A stretch of DNA of 35,138 bases from Clostridia bacterium (GCA_017616695.1 JAFZXN010000050.1:1-35138), one strand, 5' to 3'. Positions 16,457 through 25,779 are shown, counted from the stretch's first letter. A program made the numbers and translations. The notes: a model not told the origin generated them from the letters alone.

Positions 16457-16765
16457 ATATTTTTCGGCGATTTTTTAAAAAATTTTACGATATTTTCAAA
16501 TTATTTTGAACACCGCAATATATTGTGGTCTTAACTACGCGCGCGCAACTATTATTATAATATTATATACGCGTATGTACGCAAAACCCGTCGACAAGCG
16601 GTCAAGCTTTTTACGCCGCTTATCTGCAATTTACGGTAAACCGACCGCTTTTTGCCAATTTAACGGCAGTCGAATTGACGATTTACGGTAAATTGACCAA
16701 AAGGCGGAAAGCCGTCCGAAGTTTATCCGCGTAGCCGTATTATAAAAAAATGCCATGAAACTATC
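16457..16765 (-). other. Intergenic region between HAD gene and S10 promoter, with a paired 18-bp repeat
   Basis: No gene is visible here. Two 18-bp direct repeats with 16 identities lie at 16629-16646 and 16681-16698, both containing ATTTACGGTAAA followed by GACC. The core is nearly palindromic, so they could be operator sites. Further on are an alternating GCGCGCGC run near 16540, an AT-rich stretch with CAATATATTG, and the AT tract upstream of the S10 promoter. I see no clear terminator for the HAD gene. Confidence 0.4.
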
Positions 16766-17413
16766 TTAAAAGACCTTTTCGAGAAGTTCTTTAGGGCTGT
16801 CGATTATCGTTTTTGCGCCTAAGTCGGTCAAAAACTCGCGGGTTTTGAAACCCCAACTTACCGAAATACAATCGAGCCCCGAATTCTTCGCCGTCATAAA
16901 GTCCACGTCGGAGTCGCCGACGTAAACGGCTCTTTCTTTATTTACGCCGAGTTTTTCGAGCGCGTAATAAACTTCGTCCGGCGCGGGTTTTCTGTTAAGG
17001 CACGGCATTTCGCCGACGGCAATATCGTACAGCCCGTCGAAAAACCTTTCGGCAAGCTTATTCACGGCAAGGTCGGGCTTATTTGAAACGATAGCCACTT
17101 TGACTCCGCCGTCGCGCAATAAGCGCATCGCTTCGGGGATACCGTCGTAAGCCTTGGTAAAATCGGCGCAATGCTCCTTGTAGATATTCATATATTCTTC
17201 AAAGAGCTTTTCGTCGTCGAGCGGTTTTCCCTCGGGGAAAGATCTTCTTAAAAGCATTTTTATACCGTTGCCGACAAAGCCTTTTATTTCCGCAAGCGTT
17301 CTTTCGGGGCAACCGTATCCCTTCAACAAAATATTGATGCAGTTGGTAAGGTCGGTCAACGTGTCGAGAATAGTTCCGTCCATATCGAAAACAACCACGT
17401 CGTATTTCGGCAT
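16766..17413 (-). CDS. HAD-family hydrolase, phosphoglycolate-phosphatase-like
   Basis: This is a cytoplasmic haloacid dehalogenase-type phosphatase. The 215-residue protein has all four motifs: DMDGT with Asp10 and Asp12, the motif II Ser110-Asn111 in IVSNKPD, Lys142 in RKPAPD, and GDSDVD with Asp167 and Asp171. The alpha-helical cap between residues 15 and 90 places it in subfamily IA, near Gph and PpaX. The substrate cannot be told. The start is the ATG after AAAGGAGAG; the frame extends 13 codons upstream but over that site. A TATAAT lies at 17460-17465 without a good -35 box. Confidence 0.88.
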   Translation of the reverse strand: MPKYDVVVFDMDGTILDTLTDLTNCINILLKGYGCPERTLAEIKGFVGNGIKMLLRRSFPEGKPLDDEKLFEEYMNIYKEHCADFTKAYDGIPEAMRLLRDGGVKVAIVSNKPDLAVNKLAERFFDGLYDIAVGEMPCLNRKPAPDEVYYALEKLGVNKERAVYVGDSDVDFMTAKNSGLDCISVSWGFKTREFLTDLGAKTIIDSPKELLEKVF

Positions 17414-17558
17414 TTTTTCTCTCCTTTTTTCTCTCAAAACGTTTCGACGCAACCGATTTATTATAATTTTAAACCGCTGTTTGCACGGATTTTATGAAAA
17501 CGTCGCTTGCCGCGTAAACGGTATATCATTCCGCCAAAGGCGGTAAGCGATAAGCGCA

Positions 17559-18833
17559 TCAATACATTTCTATATAGCTGTCTCTGTCCGCGCCGACGGA
17601 AACGTATTTTATCTTTGCGCCCGTGGCTTTTTCGATATATCCGACGTATTTTCTTGCGTTTTCGGGAAGATCGGAAAACTTTCTCGCCCCGCTTATATCC
17701 GAGCACCAACCGTCGAGATATTCGTAAACGGGCTTAGCGTTATCGAGATCCGTCCCGTGCGGGAATTTATCCGTTTTCTTACCGTCCACTTCGTAAGCAA
17801 CGCAGACGGGGATCTTCTTCATATAAGACAGAACGTCGAGCTTGGTCAAAGCTATCGAGGTGGCGCCCTGAACGGTTATCCCGTAGCGGGAAGCCACGAC
17901 GTCAAAACCGCCTACTCTTCTCGGTCTACCCGTAGCCGCGCCGTATTCGCCGCCCGCCTGACGCAAGGCCTCGGCCTCGTCGCCGAACATTTCGCAGGTG
18001 AACGGGCCTTCGCCGACGCAAGTAGAGTAAGCTTTCATAATGCCGATGACCTCGTCGAGCTTTCTTTCGGGAATGCCCGCGCCTATCGTGGCGTAAGCGG
18101 CTATCGTCGACGACGAAGACGTGTACGGATAAATACCGAAGTCTATATCGCGCAAAGCGCCGAGCTGCGCTTCGAACATGATCGACTTGCCTTCTTTTAC
18201 CGCCTGTTCGAGATATTCGGTCGTATCGCAGACGTAATCTTTAAAAGGAAGCGCGTATGTTTCGAGCCAGTCGACCATATCTTCAAGTTTAATCGGCTCG
18301 GCTTTATAACCGCCCGCGACCATAAGGTTTTTCCATTCGATTATGTCCGCAAGTCTCGACTTCATAGTCTCAAAATGCATAAGATCGCCCATGCGGAGCG
18401 TCTTTTTCATATATTTATCCGCATAGACGGGTGCGATGCCGCGGCGGGTGGAACCGAACTTCTTGTCGGCGAGCCTGTCCTCTTCAAGACAGTCCAGCAA
18501 GACGTGATAAGGCATACATATAGTGGCTTTATCGCTTATCTTGAGGTTTTCAGGCGAAATATCAACGCCTTTTTCTTTGAGCCTTGCGATTTCGCCGTAA
18601 AGGTGTTTTAAATCGATTACCATTCCCGGACCCATAACGTTTACGGTGCCGCTTCTTAATATCCCGCTCGGCAAAAGATTGAGCACGAATTTGCCCTTGT
18701 CGTTTACCACGGTGTGCCCCGCGTTGTTTCCGCCCTGATAGCGGCAGACCACGTCGTATCTGTCAGAAAGAAGATCGACCATTCTGCCTTTGCCTTCATC
18801 GCCCCAATTGATGCCTACGATACCTGTCAACAT
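17559..18833 (-). CDS. purA: Adenylosuccinate synthetase
   Basis: PurA joins IMP and aspartate using GTP, the first step from IMP to AMP. The 424-residue protein has the P-loop-like GDEGKG (residues 11-16), the IMP-binding GGNNAGHTVV, and the family segments STRRGIAPVYADK, EAQLGALRDIDFGIYPYTSS and GRPRRVGGFD. The end RDSYIEMY is unremarkable. The ribosome binding site AGAGGA precedes the ATG. It lies 76 nt after purB, which makes the next step, so the two are probably cotranscribed. Confidence 0.98.
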   Translation of the reverse strand: MLTGIVGINWGDEGKGRMVDLLSDRYDVVCRYQGGNNAGHTVVNDKGKFVLNLLPSGILRSGTVNVMGPGMVIDLKHLYGEIARLKEKGVDISPENLKISDKATICMPYHVLLDCLEEDRLADKKFGSTRRGIAPVYADKYMKKTLRMGDLMHFETMKSRLADIIEWKNLMVAGGYKAEPIKLEDMVDWLETYALPFKDYVCDTTEYLEQAVKEGKSIMFEAQLGALRDIDFGIYPYTSSSSTIAAYATIGAGIPERKLDEVIGIMKAYSTCVGEGPFTCEMFGDEAEALRQAGGEYGAATGRPRRVGGFDVVASRYGITVQGATSIALTKLDVLSYMKKIPVCVAYEVDGKKTDKFPHGTDLDNAKPVYEYLDGWCSDISGARKFSDLPENARKYVGYIEKATGAKIKYVSVGADRDSYIEMY

Positions 18834-18909
18834 TTTTATATCCTCTGTTTAAATAATCTCTTAATCGTTGTCGCTACACGCTTTCGTTTTATAGCGGATA
18901 GCCGTTTTT

Positions 18910-20340
18910 TTACACCTTTACTTCGGCCTTAACGGGAGATAAGTCCGCGTATAAGTCGATTATCGGCATAATGTACTCTTTTAAGTAGTCGCTCGTCTGA
19001 ATTTCCGCACAGCCCGAAAAGCTCTTTGCGGAGGCTATTTCGTCAAGCTCTTTTTTTGTCAGATCGAAAGCTTTGTCGTTAAGGATCCTGTCCATAAGGT
19101 CGTTCTCGCCGCCTTCGAGTTTTATCTTTTTGGCGGTCGCGGTGGAATGTATCCTTATCCTTTCGTGCAGTTCCTGTCTGTCGCCGCCCTTTTTCACACA
19201 ATACATAAGTATATTTTCGGTCGCCATAAAGGGAAGTTCGCGTTTTAAATTGGCCTCCGCCATTTTGGGATAGACCGTGCCGTTATCGGCGATATTGATA
19301 ACGAGCGTAAGCATTGCGTCTACCGCGAGGAAAGCTTCGGGAACGGATATCCTGCGGTTCGCCGAATCGTCGAGCGTTCTTTCGAGCCACTGACTTGCAG
19401 CCGTCACCGCGGGATTTATCGCGTCGGCTATAACGTAGCGCGCAAGCGACGCTATCCTTTCGCTTCTCATGGGGTTTTTCTTGTACGCCATGGCGGAAGA
19501 ACCGACCTGTTCGCTCTCGAAAGGCTCGTCGAATTCCTTTTCGTGCGACATAAGTCTTATATCCGAAGAGAACTTCGCACAGCTTTGCGCGATACCCGAA
19601 AGTAGGGCTATAACTTCGTAATCGACCTTTCTCGTGTAAGTTTGTCCCGATACGGGCTGGCATTTTTCAAAGCCTGTTTTTTTAGCGATGAGCTTTTCGA
19701 GCCGTTTGACTTTTTCATAGTCGCCGTCGAAAAGTTCCATAAAACTCGCCGCCGTACCCGTCGTTCCCTTGCAACCGAGAAGTTTGAGGTTTTTTAAGCG
19801 GAATTCGAGGTTTTCAAGGTCGGAAACGAAGTCGTTGAGCCAAAGCGTGGCGCGTTTACCGACGGTGGTCGGCTGCGCAGGCTGAAAATGCGTATACGCA
19901 AGACAGTATACGGACTTATTCTTTTCGGCAAACGCCGCAAGCGAGCGGATAACGCCTACAAGCAGCCTTTTCACTTCCGAAATGGCTTGTTTCATCACTA
20001 TTATATCGGTGTTATCGCCTACGTAACAGGACGTTGCGCCGAGGTGGATTATGGGTTTTGCCTTGGGACATTGGTCGCCGAACGTTCTTATATGCGCCAT
20101 TACGTCGTGGCGCAAGCGCGACTCGTACTTTTCGGCAAGATCGTAATCGATATCGTTTACGTGCGCCTTCATTTCGGCTATCTGCTCGTCTGTTATATCG
20201 AGCCCCAACTGCTTTTCGGCCTCGGCAAGAGCTATCCAGAGCTTTCTGAAAGTGGAAAATTTATTGTCCGGTGAAAATATCCTCTTCATCTCGTCGCTCG
20301 CGTAACGCTCGCAAAGCGGGTTTACGTAAAACTCTTTCAT
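18910..20340 (-). CDS. purB: Adenylosuccinate lyase
   Basis: PurB splits SAICAR and adenylosuccinate, releasing fumarate. The protein (476 residues) has the catalytic THFQPAQPTT (near 150) and the superfamily signature GSSAMAYKKNPMRSE (near 280-294), with the mobile serine loop. The TGTAASF segment near 195 is also conserved. Two ATG codons are adjacent; I take the second (20340) because AAAGGAG is only 2 nt from the first. An odd point is the unusually long, repeat-rich leader of about 280 nt upstream. Confidence 0.97.
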   Translation of the reverse strand: MKEFYVNPLCERYASDEMKRIFSPDNKFSTFRKLWIALAEAEKQLGLDITDEQIAEMKAHVNDIDYDLAEKYESRLRHDVMAHIRTFGDQCPKAKPIIHLGATSCYVGDNTDIIVMKQAISEVKRLLVGVIRSLAAFAEKNKSVYCLAYTHFQPAQPTTVGKRATLWLNDFVSDLENLEFRLKNLKLLGCKGTTGTAASFMELFDGDYEKVKRLEKLIAKKTGFEKCQPVSGQTYTRKVDYEVIALLSGIAQSCAKFSSDIRLMSHEKEFDEPFESEQVGSSAMAYKKNPMRSERIASLARYVIADAINPAVTAASQWLERTLDDSANRRISVPEAFLAVDAMLTLVINIADNGTVYPKMAEANLKRELPFMATENILMYCVKKGGDRQELHERIRIHSTATAKKIKLEGGENDLMDRILNDKAFDLTKKELDEIASAKSFSGCAEIQTSDYLKEYIMPIIDLYADLSPVKAEVKV

Positions 20341-20406
20341 CATATCTCCTTTTTCGGCTCCGTCTATCTCCGAACGCCGTCGGAATTTGCCTTAAAAAAA
20401 CACGAA

Positions 20407-20429
20407 AAGTGCATCTATAAGTCGATTAT
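20407..20429 (-). repeat. Dispersed 23-bp motif, copy 1 (upstream of purB)
   Basis: On the minus strand this reads ATAATCGACTTATAG, then AT, then GCACTT. It forms the loop side of the AAAAGTGC/GCACTTTT hairpin, 67 nt upstream of the purB start. It matches copies at 24332-24354 and 31370-31392 at 20 of 23 positions across all three. Confidence 0.7.
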
Positions 20430-20467
20430 CGCACTTTTTACGGCTGCTTGCAACCGTAAAACAATGT

Positions 20468-20493
20468 GCAATGCGCAATTCGCAATTCGCAAA
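20468..20493 (+). repeat. 26-bp direct repeat, copy 1
   Basis: The unit begins GCAATGCGCAATTCGC and continues with the same ATTCGC theme to AAA. It is identical to 20542-20567, 74 bp away. Related sequence on the opposite strand (AATTGCGAATTG) recurs at 20727-20790 and 20851-20880, so the region can fold as a long imperfect hairpin. Confidence 0.8.
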
Positions 20494-20541
20494 CGTGGTC
20501 GGGCGCTTTACAGCGCCGAGCCTGATTGAATTGTAAAATTC

Positions 20542-20567
20542 GCAATGCGCAATTCGCAATTCGCAAA
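20542..20567 (+). repeat. 26-bp direct repeat, copy 2
   Basis: This is identical base for base to the copy at 20468-20493. The segment between the two holds the GGCGCT/AGCGCC hairpin. Only two copies exist here, so this is not a CRISPR array. Confidence 0.8.
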
Positions 20568-20626
20568 TATGGTTGCGGATTTTTCGGTCGGGCTGCAAGC
20601 CTTCGCCCTGAAAAATCCCGAACGAA

Positions 20627-20655
20627 ATTATAATATAATTACTTTTAATCCGCAA
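20627..20655 (-). promoter_or_regulatory. Probable purB promoter
   Basis: On the minus strand TTGCGG (20650-20655) is followed after 17 nt by a perfect TATAAT (20627-20632), in AT-rich DNA. The -35 match is 3 of 6. It would give purB a leader of about 280 nt. Confidence 0.5.
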
Positions 20656-20680
20656 TTTATAAATACGTCGAAAGTTTTTA

Positions 20681-20850
20681 GCCCGAAGGCTTGAGGGCGT
20701 TAAAAAAACTTACGACTGAGCCTGAAAATTGCGAATTGAAAATTGCGAATTGCCGCCCGACCGAGCCTGAAAATTGCGAATTGCCAATTGCTAATTGTTT
20801 TTTGCCGCCCGAAGGCTTGCAGGGCGTTAAGAAAACTTACGACCAAGCCT
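20681..20850 (+). repeat. Pair of about 43-bp direct repeats flanking AATTGCGAATTG units
   Basis: Two near-identical segments, 20681-20723 and 20807-20850, both begin GCCCGAAGGCTTG and continue through GGGCGTTAA and ACTTACGAC to AGCCT. Between and after them are several AATTGCGAATTG-type units in the orientation opposite to those at 20468-20567. Segments related to GCAAGCCTTCGCCCTG appear inverted at 20594-20610. No gene is visible in 20341-20883; the whole stretch looks like an accreted palindromic repeat element. Confidence 0.65.
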
Positions 20851-20883
20851 ACGCATTGCAAATTGATAATTGCGAATTTTTTA

Positions 20884-22500
20884 TCAGAACTTTTCGTTCG
20901 GATATCTGTTTTTCAAAGATTGTTTGATAAGCCCTTTGAAAAGCGGGTGCGGTTTGTTGGGACGGCTCTTGAATTCGGGGTGATACTGTACGCCCACGAA
21001 GAAGTCGTTTTTGGGTATCTCCACCGTTTCGACAATGTAGTCGTCGGGCGAAGTTCCGCTTATCAAAAGCCCGTTTTTCGTCAGCACGTCGCGGTAATCG
21101 TTGTTGAACTCGTAGCGGTGGCGGTGCCTTTCGGAAATATCCTTTTCGCCGTAACACTCGAGCATCTTGGTACCGTCTTTTACGTGGCAAGGATACGCGC
21201 CGAGACGGAGCGTGCCGCCCTTGTTGACGTTCTCGTTCTGGTCGGGCAGGAAATCTATGACTTTGTTCTTACATTCGGGGTTGAATTCGCCGGAATTTGC
21301 GTCGGTAATGCCGCAGACGTTTCTCGCAAACTCGATTACGGCGACCTGCATACCGAGGCAGATGCCGAGATACGGAACGTTGTTTTCACGCGCGTACCTT
21401 GCGGTCACAATCTTTCCTTCTATGCCGCGGTTGCCGAACCCGCCCGGAACGATGATCCCGTCGGCGCTTTTAAGCATTTTTTCGACGTTTTCGTCGTTGA
21501 CTTCTTCAGAATCTATCCACAACACGTTGGCGCGCGCGGAATACTCGTACCCCGCGTGGCGTATCGCCTCCGCCACCGACAGATACGCGTCGTGAAGCGC
21601 GACGTATTTGCCGACGATGGCGATATTGACTTCGAACATGGGATTTTTTATCCTCTCGACGAGGGCTTTCCACTCGGTGAGATTGGGCCTTGGCGCGGTG
21701 ACGCCGAGTTTTCTTAAAACGACTTCGGAAAAATTGCTCTTTTCGAGCATGAGCGGAGCTTCGTACAAAGTGAGGAGCGTGATGTTTTCGATAACGCAAT
21801 CGCTCTCGACGTTGCAGAACATCGACGTTTTGGCGAAAATGGAGCTTTCGAGCGGCCGATCGCACCTTAAAATGATGACGTCGGGGTGAACGCCCATACC
21901 CTGCAATTCTTTGACGGAATGCTGGGTGGGCTTACTCTTATGCTCGTCGCTGCCCGACAAAAACGGCACCAGCGTAACGTGAATGAACAAGCTGTTGTTC
22001 CTTCCGACTTCGAGCGATATCTGCCTGACCGCCTCGACGAACGGCTGCGACTCTATGTCGCCTATCGTGCCGCCTATCTCGGTGATGACGATATCGGCGT
22101 CCGTTTCTTTGCCGACCTTGTAGACGAAATTCTTTATTTCGTTGGTTATGTGCGGAATGGTCTGCACGGTCGAGCCGAGATATTCGCCGCGGCGCTCTTT
22201 ATTGAGAACGTTCCAATACACCTTGCCCGTGGTAAGGTTGGAATATTTATTGAGGTTTTCGTCAATGAACCTTTCGTAATGCCCGAGGTCGAGGTCGGTC
22301 TCCGCGCCGTCTTCGGTGACGTAGACTTCACCGTGCTGATACGGACTCATGGTGCCCGGATCGACGTTTATGTACGGATCAAGTTTCTGCGCCGCGACTT
22401 TTAGCCCGCGGGCTTTCAATAACCTACCGAGCGAAGCCGCGGTAATGCCTTTTCCAAGCCCCGACACGACGCCGCCGGTAATAAAAATGTACTTCTTCAT
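20884..22500 (-). CDS. pyrG: CTP synthase
   Basis: PyrG aminates UTP to CTP using glutamine and ATP. The 538-residue protein has the N-terminal amidoligase domain ([20 protein letters not shown], then [20 protein letters not shown]) and a C-terminal class I glutamine amidotransferase with the nucleophile Cys381 in GICLGMQ and the HPEF motif near residue 515. The start is the ATG at 22500 with GGAG 6 nt upstream; a TTG four codons earlier overlaps this site. It has its own strong promoter about 100 nt upstream. Confidence 0.98.
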   Translation of the reverse strand: MKKYIFITGGVVSGLGKGITAASLGRLLKARGLKVAAQKLDPYINVDPGTMSPYQHGEVYVTEDGAETDLDLGHYERFIDENLNKYSNLTTGKVYWNVLNKERRGEYLGSTVQTIPHITNEIKNFVYKVGKETDADIVITEIGGTIGDIESQPFVEAVRQISLEVGRNNSLFIHVTLVPFLSGSDEHKSKPTQHSVKELQGMGVHPDVIILRCDRPLESSIFAKTSMFCNVESDCVIENITLLTLYEAPLMLEKSNFSEVVLRKLGVTAPRPNLTEWKALVERIKNPMFEVNIAIVGKYVALHDAYLSVAEAIRHAGYEYSARANVLWIDSEEVNDENVEKMLKSADGIIVPGGFGNRGIEGKIVTARYARENNVPYLGICLGMQVAVIEFARNVCGITDANSGEFNPECKNKVIDFLPDQNENVNKGGTLRLGAYPCHVKDGTKMLECYGEKDISERHRHRYEFNNDYRDVLTKNGLLISGTSPDDYIVETVEIPKNDFFVGVQYHPEFKSRPNKPHPLFKGLIKQSLKNRYPNEKF

Positions 22501-22599
22501 ACGCCACTCCAAAAACTGTATTCGGTGCCTTTTATAGGGAACGACGTTTATTAAAAACGCATCGTAAGGTAACTATCCCCGCAAAAACAACCGTTTTTA

Positions 22600-22629
22600 A
22601 TTATATCAAAAAGCTCGGCTCGTTTTCAA
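22600..22629 (-). promoter_or_regulatory. Sigma-A promoter of pyrG
   Basis: On the minus strand TTGAAA (22624-22629) is followed after 18 nt by a perfect TATAAT (22600-22605), preceded by TGA for an extended -10. Transcription would start near 22593, leaving a leader of about 93 nt. The GGGC start used for reiterative pyrG regulation in B. subtilis is not present at the predicted start. Confidence 0.85.
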
Positions 22630-22644
22630 CATTTTTTTGAAATT

Positions 22645-22669
22645 TAATCATAATTATTTATTATGATTA
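22645..22669 (-). promoter_or_regulatory. Perfect AT-rich palindrome upstream of the pyrG promoter
   Basis: TAATCATAAT and ATTATGATTA (10 bp, perfect) are separated by 5 nt. It lies 16 bp upstream of the pyrG -35 box, a position suited to an activator or repressor. It could instead be part of the 3' end of guaA mRNA, 85 nt beyond the guaA stop, but no U tract follows directly. Confidence 0.45.
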
Positions 22670-22753
22670 TCGCGGTTTTTATAAGTTATTAATATAAAGG
22701 CACGGATATCTTCGTAATAAGTAAACGTATTTGCCTTTTCTATGACTATAAGC

Positions 22754-24286
22754 TTACTCCCATTCGATGGTCGCTGGAGGTTTGCCCGTTATATCGTAGA
22801 CCACGCGGTTGACGTTTTTGACCTCGTTGACAATACGGTTGGAAATTTTCGCAAGCACGTCGTGCGGGATATCCGCCCAATCGGCGGTCATACCGTCCAC
22901 GCTCGTGACCGCACGGAGCGCGACCGTGTAATCGTAAGTTCTTTCGTCGCCCATAACGCCCACGGAACGCATATCGGTAAGCACGGCAAAATACTGCCAT
23001 ATCTTTTTATCGAGCCCCGCAAGCGCGATCTCTTCACGGAAGATAGCGTCGGCTTCCTGTGCTATTTTTATCTTTTTGCGCGTAACGTTGCCGATTATCC
23101 TTACCGCAAGCCCCGGACCGGGGAAAGGCTGGCGCATGACAATGCTTTCGGGAAGTCCCAATTTAAGTCCGACTTCGCGCACTTCGTCTTTAAACAGTTT
23201 TTTAAGCGGCTCTATTATCTCTTTGAAATCGACAACCGACGGCAATCCGCCCACGTTGTGATGGCTCTTTATGACAGCGCTTTTGCCTAAACCCGATTCG
23301 ATGACGTCGGGATAGATAGTGCCTTGAACGAGATAATCGACCGCGCCGATCCTACTCGCTTCCGAAGCGAAAACGTCTATGAAATCCTTGCCGATGATCT
23401 TTCTTTTGCGTTCGGGATCGCGCACGCCTTTAAGATCGCGCAGGAACATATCGGATGCGTCGACCTCGATAAGGTTCATACCCATCTTGTCTTTAAAGAC
23501 GCTCATAACCTCTTCGGCCTCGTTTTTCCTTAAAAGCCCGTGGTCAACGAAAATGCAGGTGAGCCAGTCGCCCACGGCTTTATGCACGAGCGTAGCCGCG
23601 ACGGCGGAATCCACTCCGCCACTCATAGCGCAAAGCACCTTTTTGCCGTAAGCCTTTTCGCGGATAGCGGCTATCTGCTCGGCGGCAAAATCTTCCATCT
23701 TCCAATCGCCCGCGGCGTGACAGATATTATATAAAAAGTTTTTAAGTACCTCGGTTCCTTTTTCCGTATGTACCACTTCGGGGTGGAACTGCACGCCGTA
23801 AATTTTGCGCTTATCGTCGGAAAAAGCGGCTATCGGGCAAGTCTCGGTTTTTGCCGTCACCGAAAACCCTTCGGGCAAAACGCTCACTCTGTCGGTATGG
23901 CTCATCCAACAAAAGCTTTTGCCTTCTATCCCGTCAAAGAGCGCTGACGGTTCCAATTGAACTTCCCGCCTGCCGTACTCGCGCGTTTCTGCGTGTTCGA
24001 CGACTCCGCCGAACTGCTTGGCTATAAGCTGCATTCCGTAACAGATACCGAGTACCGGCACGCCGAGAGAATATACGGCTTCATTCACAGTCGGCGCGTC
24101 GGGTGCGAAAACGCTCGACGGCCCGCCCGTAAATATAATGCCGATAGGCTCGTAAGAGCGTATCTTTTCGATATCGGCGTCCGCGGGCAGCATTACCCCG
24201 TAAACGTTGAGATTTCTTACCCTGCGGACGATAAGCTGATTGTACTGTCCGCCGAAATCCATAACGATAACAACTTGTCTTTTCAT
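22754..24286 (-). CDS. guaA: GMP synthase (glutamine-hydrolysing)
   Basis: GuaA converts XMP to GMP using glutamine and ATP. The 510-residue protein has an N-terminal amidotransferase domain with Cys82 in GICYGMQ and His168 in QFHPE, then the ATP-pyrophosphatase loop SGGVDS (222-227), and the C-terminal dimerisation domain ending [17 protein letters not shown], the canonical end. GGAG lies 7 nt before the ATG. It starts 66 nt after the aminotransferase and has the 23-bp dispersed motif just upstream. Confidence 0.98.
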   Translation of the reverse strand: MKRQVVIVMDFGGQYNQLIVRRVRNLNVYGVMLPADADIEKIRSYEPIGIIFTGGPSSVFAPDAPTVNEAVYSLGVPVLGICYGMQLIAKQFGGVVEHAETREYGRREVQLEPSALFDGIEGKSFCWMSHTDRVSVLPEGFSVTAKTETCPIAAFSDDKRKIYGVQFHPEVVHTEKGTEVLKNFLYNICHAAGDWKMEDFAAEQIAAIREKAYGKKVLCAMSGGVDSAVAATLVHKAVGDWLTCIFVDHGLLRKNEAEEVMSVFKDKMGMNLIEVDASDMFLRDLKGVRDPERKRKIIGKDFIDVFASEASRIGAVDYLVQGTIYPDVIESGLGKSAVIKSHHNVGGLPSVVDFKEIIEPLKKLFKDEVREVGLKLGLPESIVMRQPFPGPGLAVRIIGNVTRKKIKIAQEADAIFREEIALAGLDKKIWQYFAVLTDMRSVGVMGDERTYDYTVALRAVTSVDGMTADWADIPHDVLAKISNRIVNEVKNVNRVVYDITGKPPATIEWE

Positions 24287-24331
24287 TTTTAACTCCGTAT
24301 CCGTTTTGATTTTTTAAGTGAAAAACGTCAA

Positions 24332-24354
24332 ATAATCGACTTATAGGGGCACTT
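24332..24354 (+). repeat. Dispersed 23-bp motif, copy 2 (upstream of guaA)
   Basis: It reads ATAATCGACTTATAG, then GG, then GCACTT on the plus strand, 46 bp upstream of the guaA start and overlapping the last bases of the aminotransferase stop codon. The orientation relative to the gene is opposite to copy 1. Confidence 0.7.
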
Positions 24355-25594
24355 ATTCGGTTTTTTGTCCGTGTAAAGCCGTTTCCAGTTTAACGACCGT
24401 GCAAAGTATCTTCATGGCCGTTTCAAGCTCTTTCAACGTTGGGTATGAAGGCGCTATCCTTATATCCGAGTTGTACGGATCCTTACCGTACGGATAGGTA
24501 GCTCCCGCTTTCGTAAGAACGACGCCCGCCGCCCGACAACGCTCGACGACCTCTTTGGCGCAACCTTTTACTTTAAGCAAAACGAAATACCCGCCGTGCG
24601 GCGCGTTCCATTCGGCTATTCCCGAAAGCTCTTTTTTGAAGATACTATCGACAAGCTCGAATTTCGGGCGCAATATGTCGGCATGCCTACGCATATGCTC
24701 GGTTATGCCAGCAAGGTCTTTGAAAAATCTGACGTGGCGCAGTTGATTGACCTTATCGTAACCTATCGTTTCGATAGCCATTTGCGCCTTTATTTCGGCA
24801 AGGTTACTTTTACTTGCCGCTATTGCCGCCACACCGCTCCCCGGGAAACTTATCTTGGACGTCGAGGTGAATTTATACACGATATCGGGGTTGCCCGCCT
24901 TTTCGCACTCGGCGAGTATCTCGGGAAGATAGTCCTGTTTGTCGTCGTACAGGTGATGCACGGAATACGCGTTATCCCAATAGATGCGGAAATCCTTCGC
25001 CGCGGGTTTAAGGTGCGCGAAACGGTCGACCACGGCTTTCGAGTAAGTTGTCCCGTCGGGGTTGGAATACTTCGGAACGCACCATATCCCCTTGACGGCG
25101 TCGTCTTTGGCGAGTTCTTCGACCATATCCATATCGGGGCCCCTGCTATCCATCGGCACGTTTATCATTTCGATCCCGAAGTGCTCGGTTATCGAAAAAT
25201 GCCTGTCGTAACCGGGAACGGGGCAAAGCCATTTTATTTTATCGAGCTTTGCCCAGGGCGTGGATCCCAAAACTCCGTGCGTCATGGCGCGCGAAATACA
25301 CCCGTACATTACGGCGAGCGAAGAATTGCCGAAGATGATAACGTTTTCGGCGGGAACTTCGATCATATCGCCGATAAGTTTTTTACATTCTTCTATGCCG
25401 CCGAGCACGCCGTAGTTGCGGCAATCGATACCGTCGGCGCAGTTGAGATCGGCGGAAGAATTGAGAACGTCCATCATAGGCATGGAAATATTGAGTTGCT
25501 CCTTGCAGGGTTTTCCCCTTTCCATGTGCAATTCAAGCCCCATGTCTTTGTACTCTTCGTATAATTGTAATAATTTTCCGATATTCTCGTCCAT
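24353..25594 (-). CDS. PLP-dependent aminotransferase, aspartate aminotransferase subgroup Ic
   Basis: The 413-residue protein has the fold type I layout: Asn178 in YSNPDGTTYS, Asp207 in IYWDNAYSVHH, and Lys247 in STSKISFPGSG as the PLP lysine, with Arg near residue 386 in SDIRIAPSYP binding the substrate carboxylate. The N-terminal segment MERGKPCKEQLNIS resembles the GKPSxEQLDLS motif of the subgroup Ic (MocR-like Pfam family) aspartate aminotransferases. The reaction is probably aspartate or alanine transamination, but the substrate is uncertain. The ATG lacks a clear ribosome binding site. Confidence 0.88.
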   Translation of the reverse strand: MDENIGKLLQLYEEYKDMGLELHMERGKPCKEQLNISMPMMDVLNSSADLNCADGIDCRNYGVLGGIEECKKLIGDMIEVPAENVIIFGNSSLAVMYGCISRAMTHGVLGSTPWAKLDKIKWLCPVPGYDRHFSITEHFGIEMINVPMDSRGPDMDMVEELAKDDAVKGIWCVPKYSNPDGTTYSKAVVDRFAHLKPAAKDFRIYWDNAYSVHHLYDDKQDYLPEILAECEKAGNPDIVYKFTSTSKISFPGSGVAAIAASKSNLAEIKAQMAIETIGYDKVNQLRHVRFFKDLAGITEHMRRHADILRPKFELVDSIFKKELSGIAEWNAPHGGYFVLLKVKGCAKEVVERCRAAGVVLTKAGATYPYGKDPYNSDIRIAPSYPTLKELETAMKILCTVVKLETALHGQKTE

Positions 25595-25638
25595 AGCTTA
25601 TCAACGCTTATAAAAACATAAGTCAGATCAACAATAGC

Positions 25639-25650
25639 ATTATAACATAC
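25639..25650 (-). promoter_or_regulatory. Extended -10 promoter of the aminotransferase gene
   Basis: On the minus strand TGTTATAAT gives an extended -10 with a perfect TATAAT (25639-25644). No good -35 lies 16-18 nt upstream, as is common when the TGn element is present. The start site would be near 25632, leaving a leader of about 38 nt that contains a CTTAT/ATAAG hairpin and no strong ribosome binding site. Confidence 0.6.
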
Positions 25651-25711
25651 TTTTAAAATTATCACACCGAAATAAGGCTGTTTTTTCGTAAGTTTTTAAA
25701 AAAAATTTTAA

Positions 25712-25742
25712 GGCAATACCGCAAAATGCACACGGTATTGCC
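25712..25742 (-). terminator. Intrinsic terminator after the CapD-like gene
   Basis: A perfect 10-bp stem, GGCAATACCG and CGGTATTGCC with an 11-nt loop, is followed on the minus strand by TTAAAA and eight T residues. It lies 38 nt past the stop codon. The plus strand has TTTT next to the stem too. Confidence 0.9.
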
Positions 25743-25779
25743 TTTTATCGCGTTATCGTCGCCCGAAAAAGCGGAGCGC

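Larger units (their letters stand above)
20341..20626 (-). promoter_or_regulatory. Structured 5' leader of purB
   Basis: Between the likely transcription start and purB I count several perfect inverted repeats: GGATTTTTC with GAAAAATCC (20577-20585 with 20610-20618), GGCGCT with AGCGCC (20502-20517), TTTTACGG with CCGTAAAA (20436-20461), and AAAAGTGC with GCACTTTT (20405-20438). After the last comes CGTG and seven T residues on the minus strand, so it may work as an attenuator. Two identical 26-bp direct repeats also lie here. No known riboswitch motif was recognised. Confidence 0.45.

Noticed and set aside
17531-17543. Terminator after purA (CCGCC AAA GGCGG)
   Set aside because: The stem is only 5 bp and no U tract follows on the minus strand.
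20468-20567. CRISPR array
   Set aside because: Only two direct repeats, with a hairpin-containing 48-bp segment between, no further units and no cas genes.
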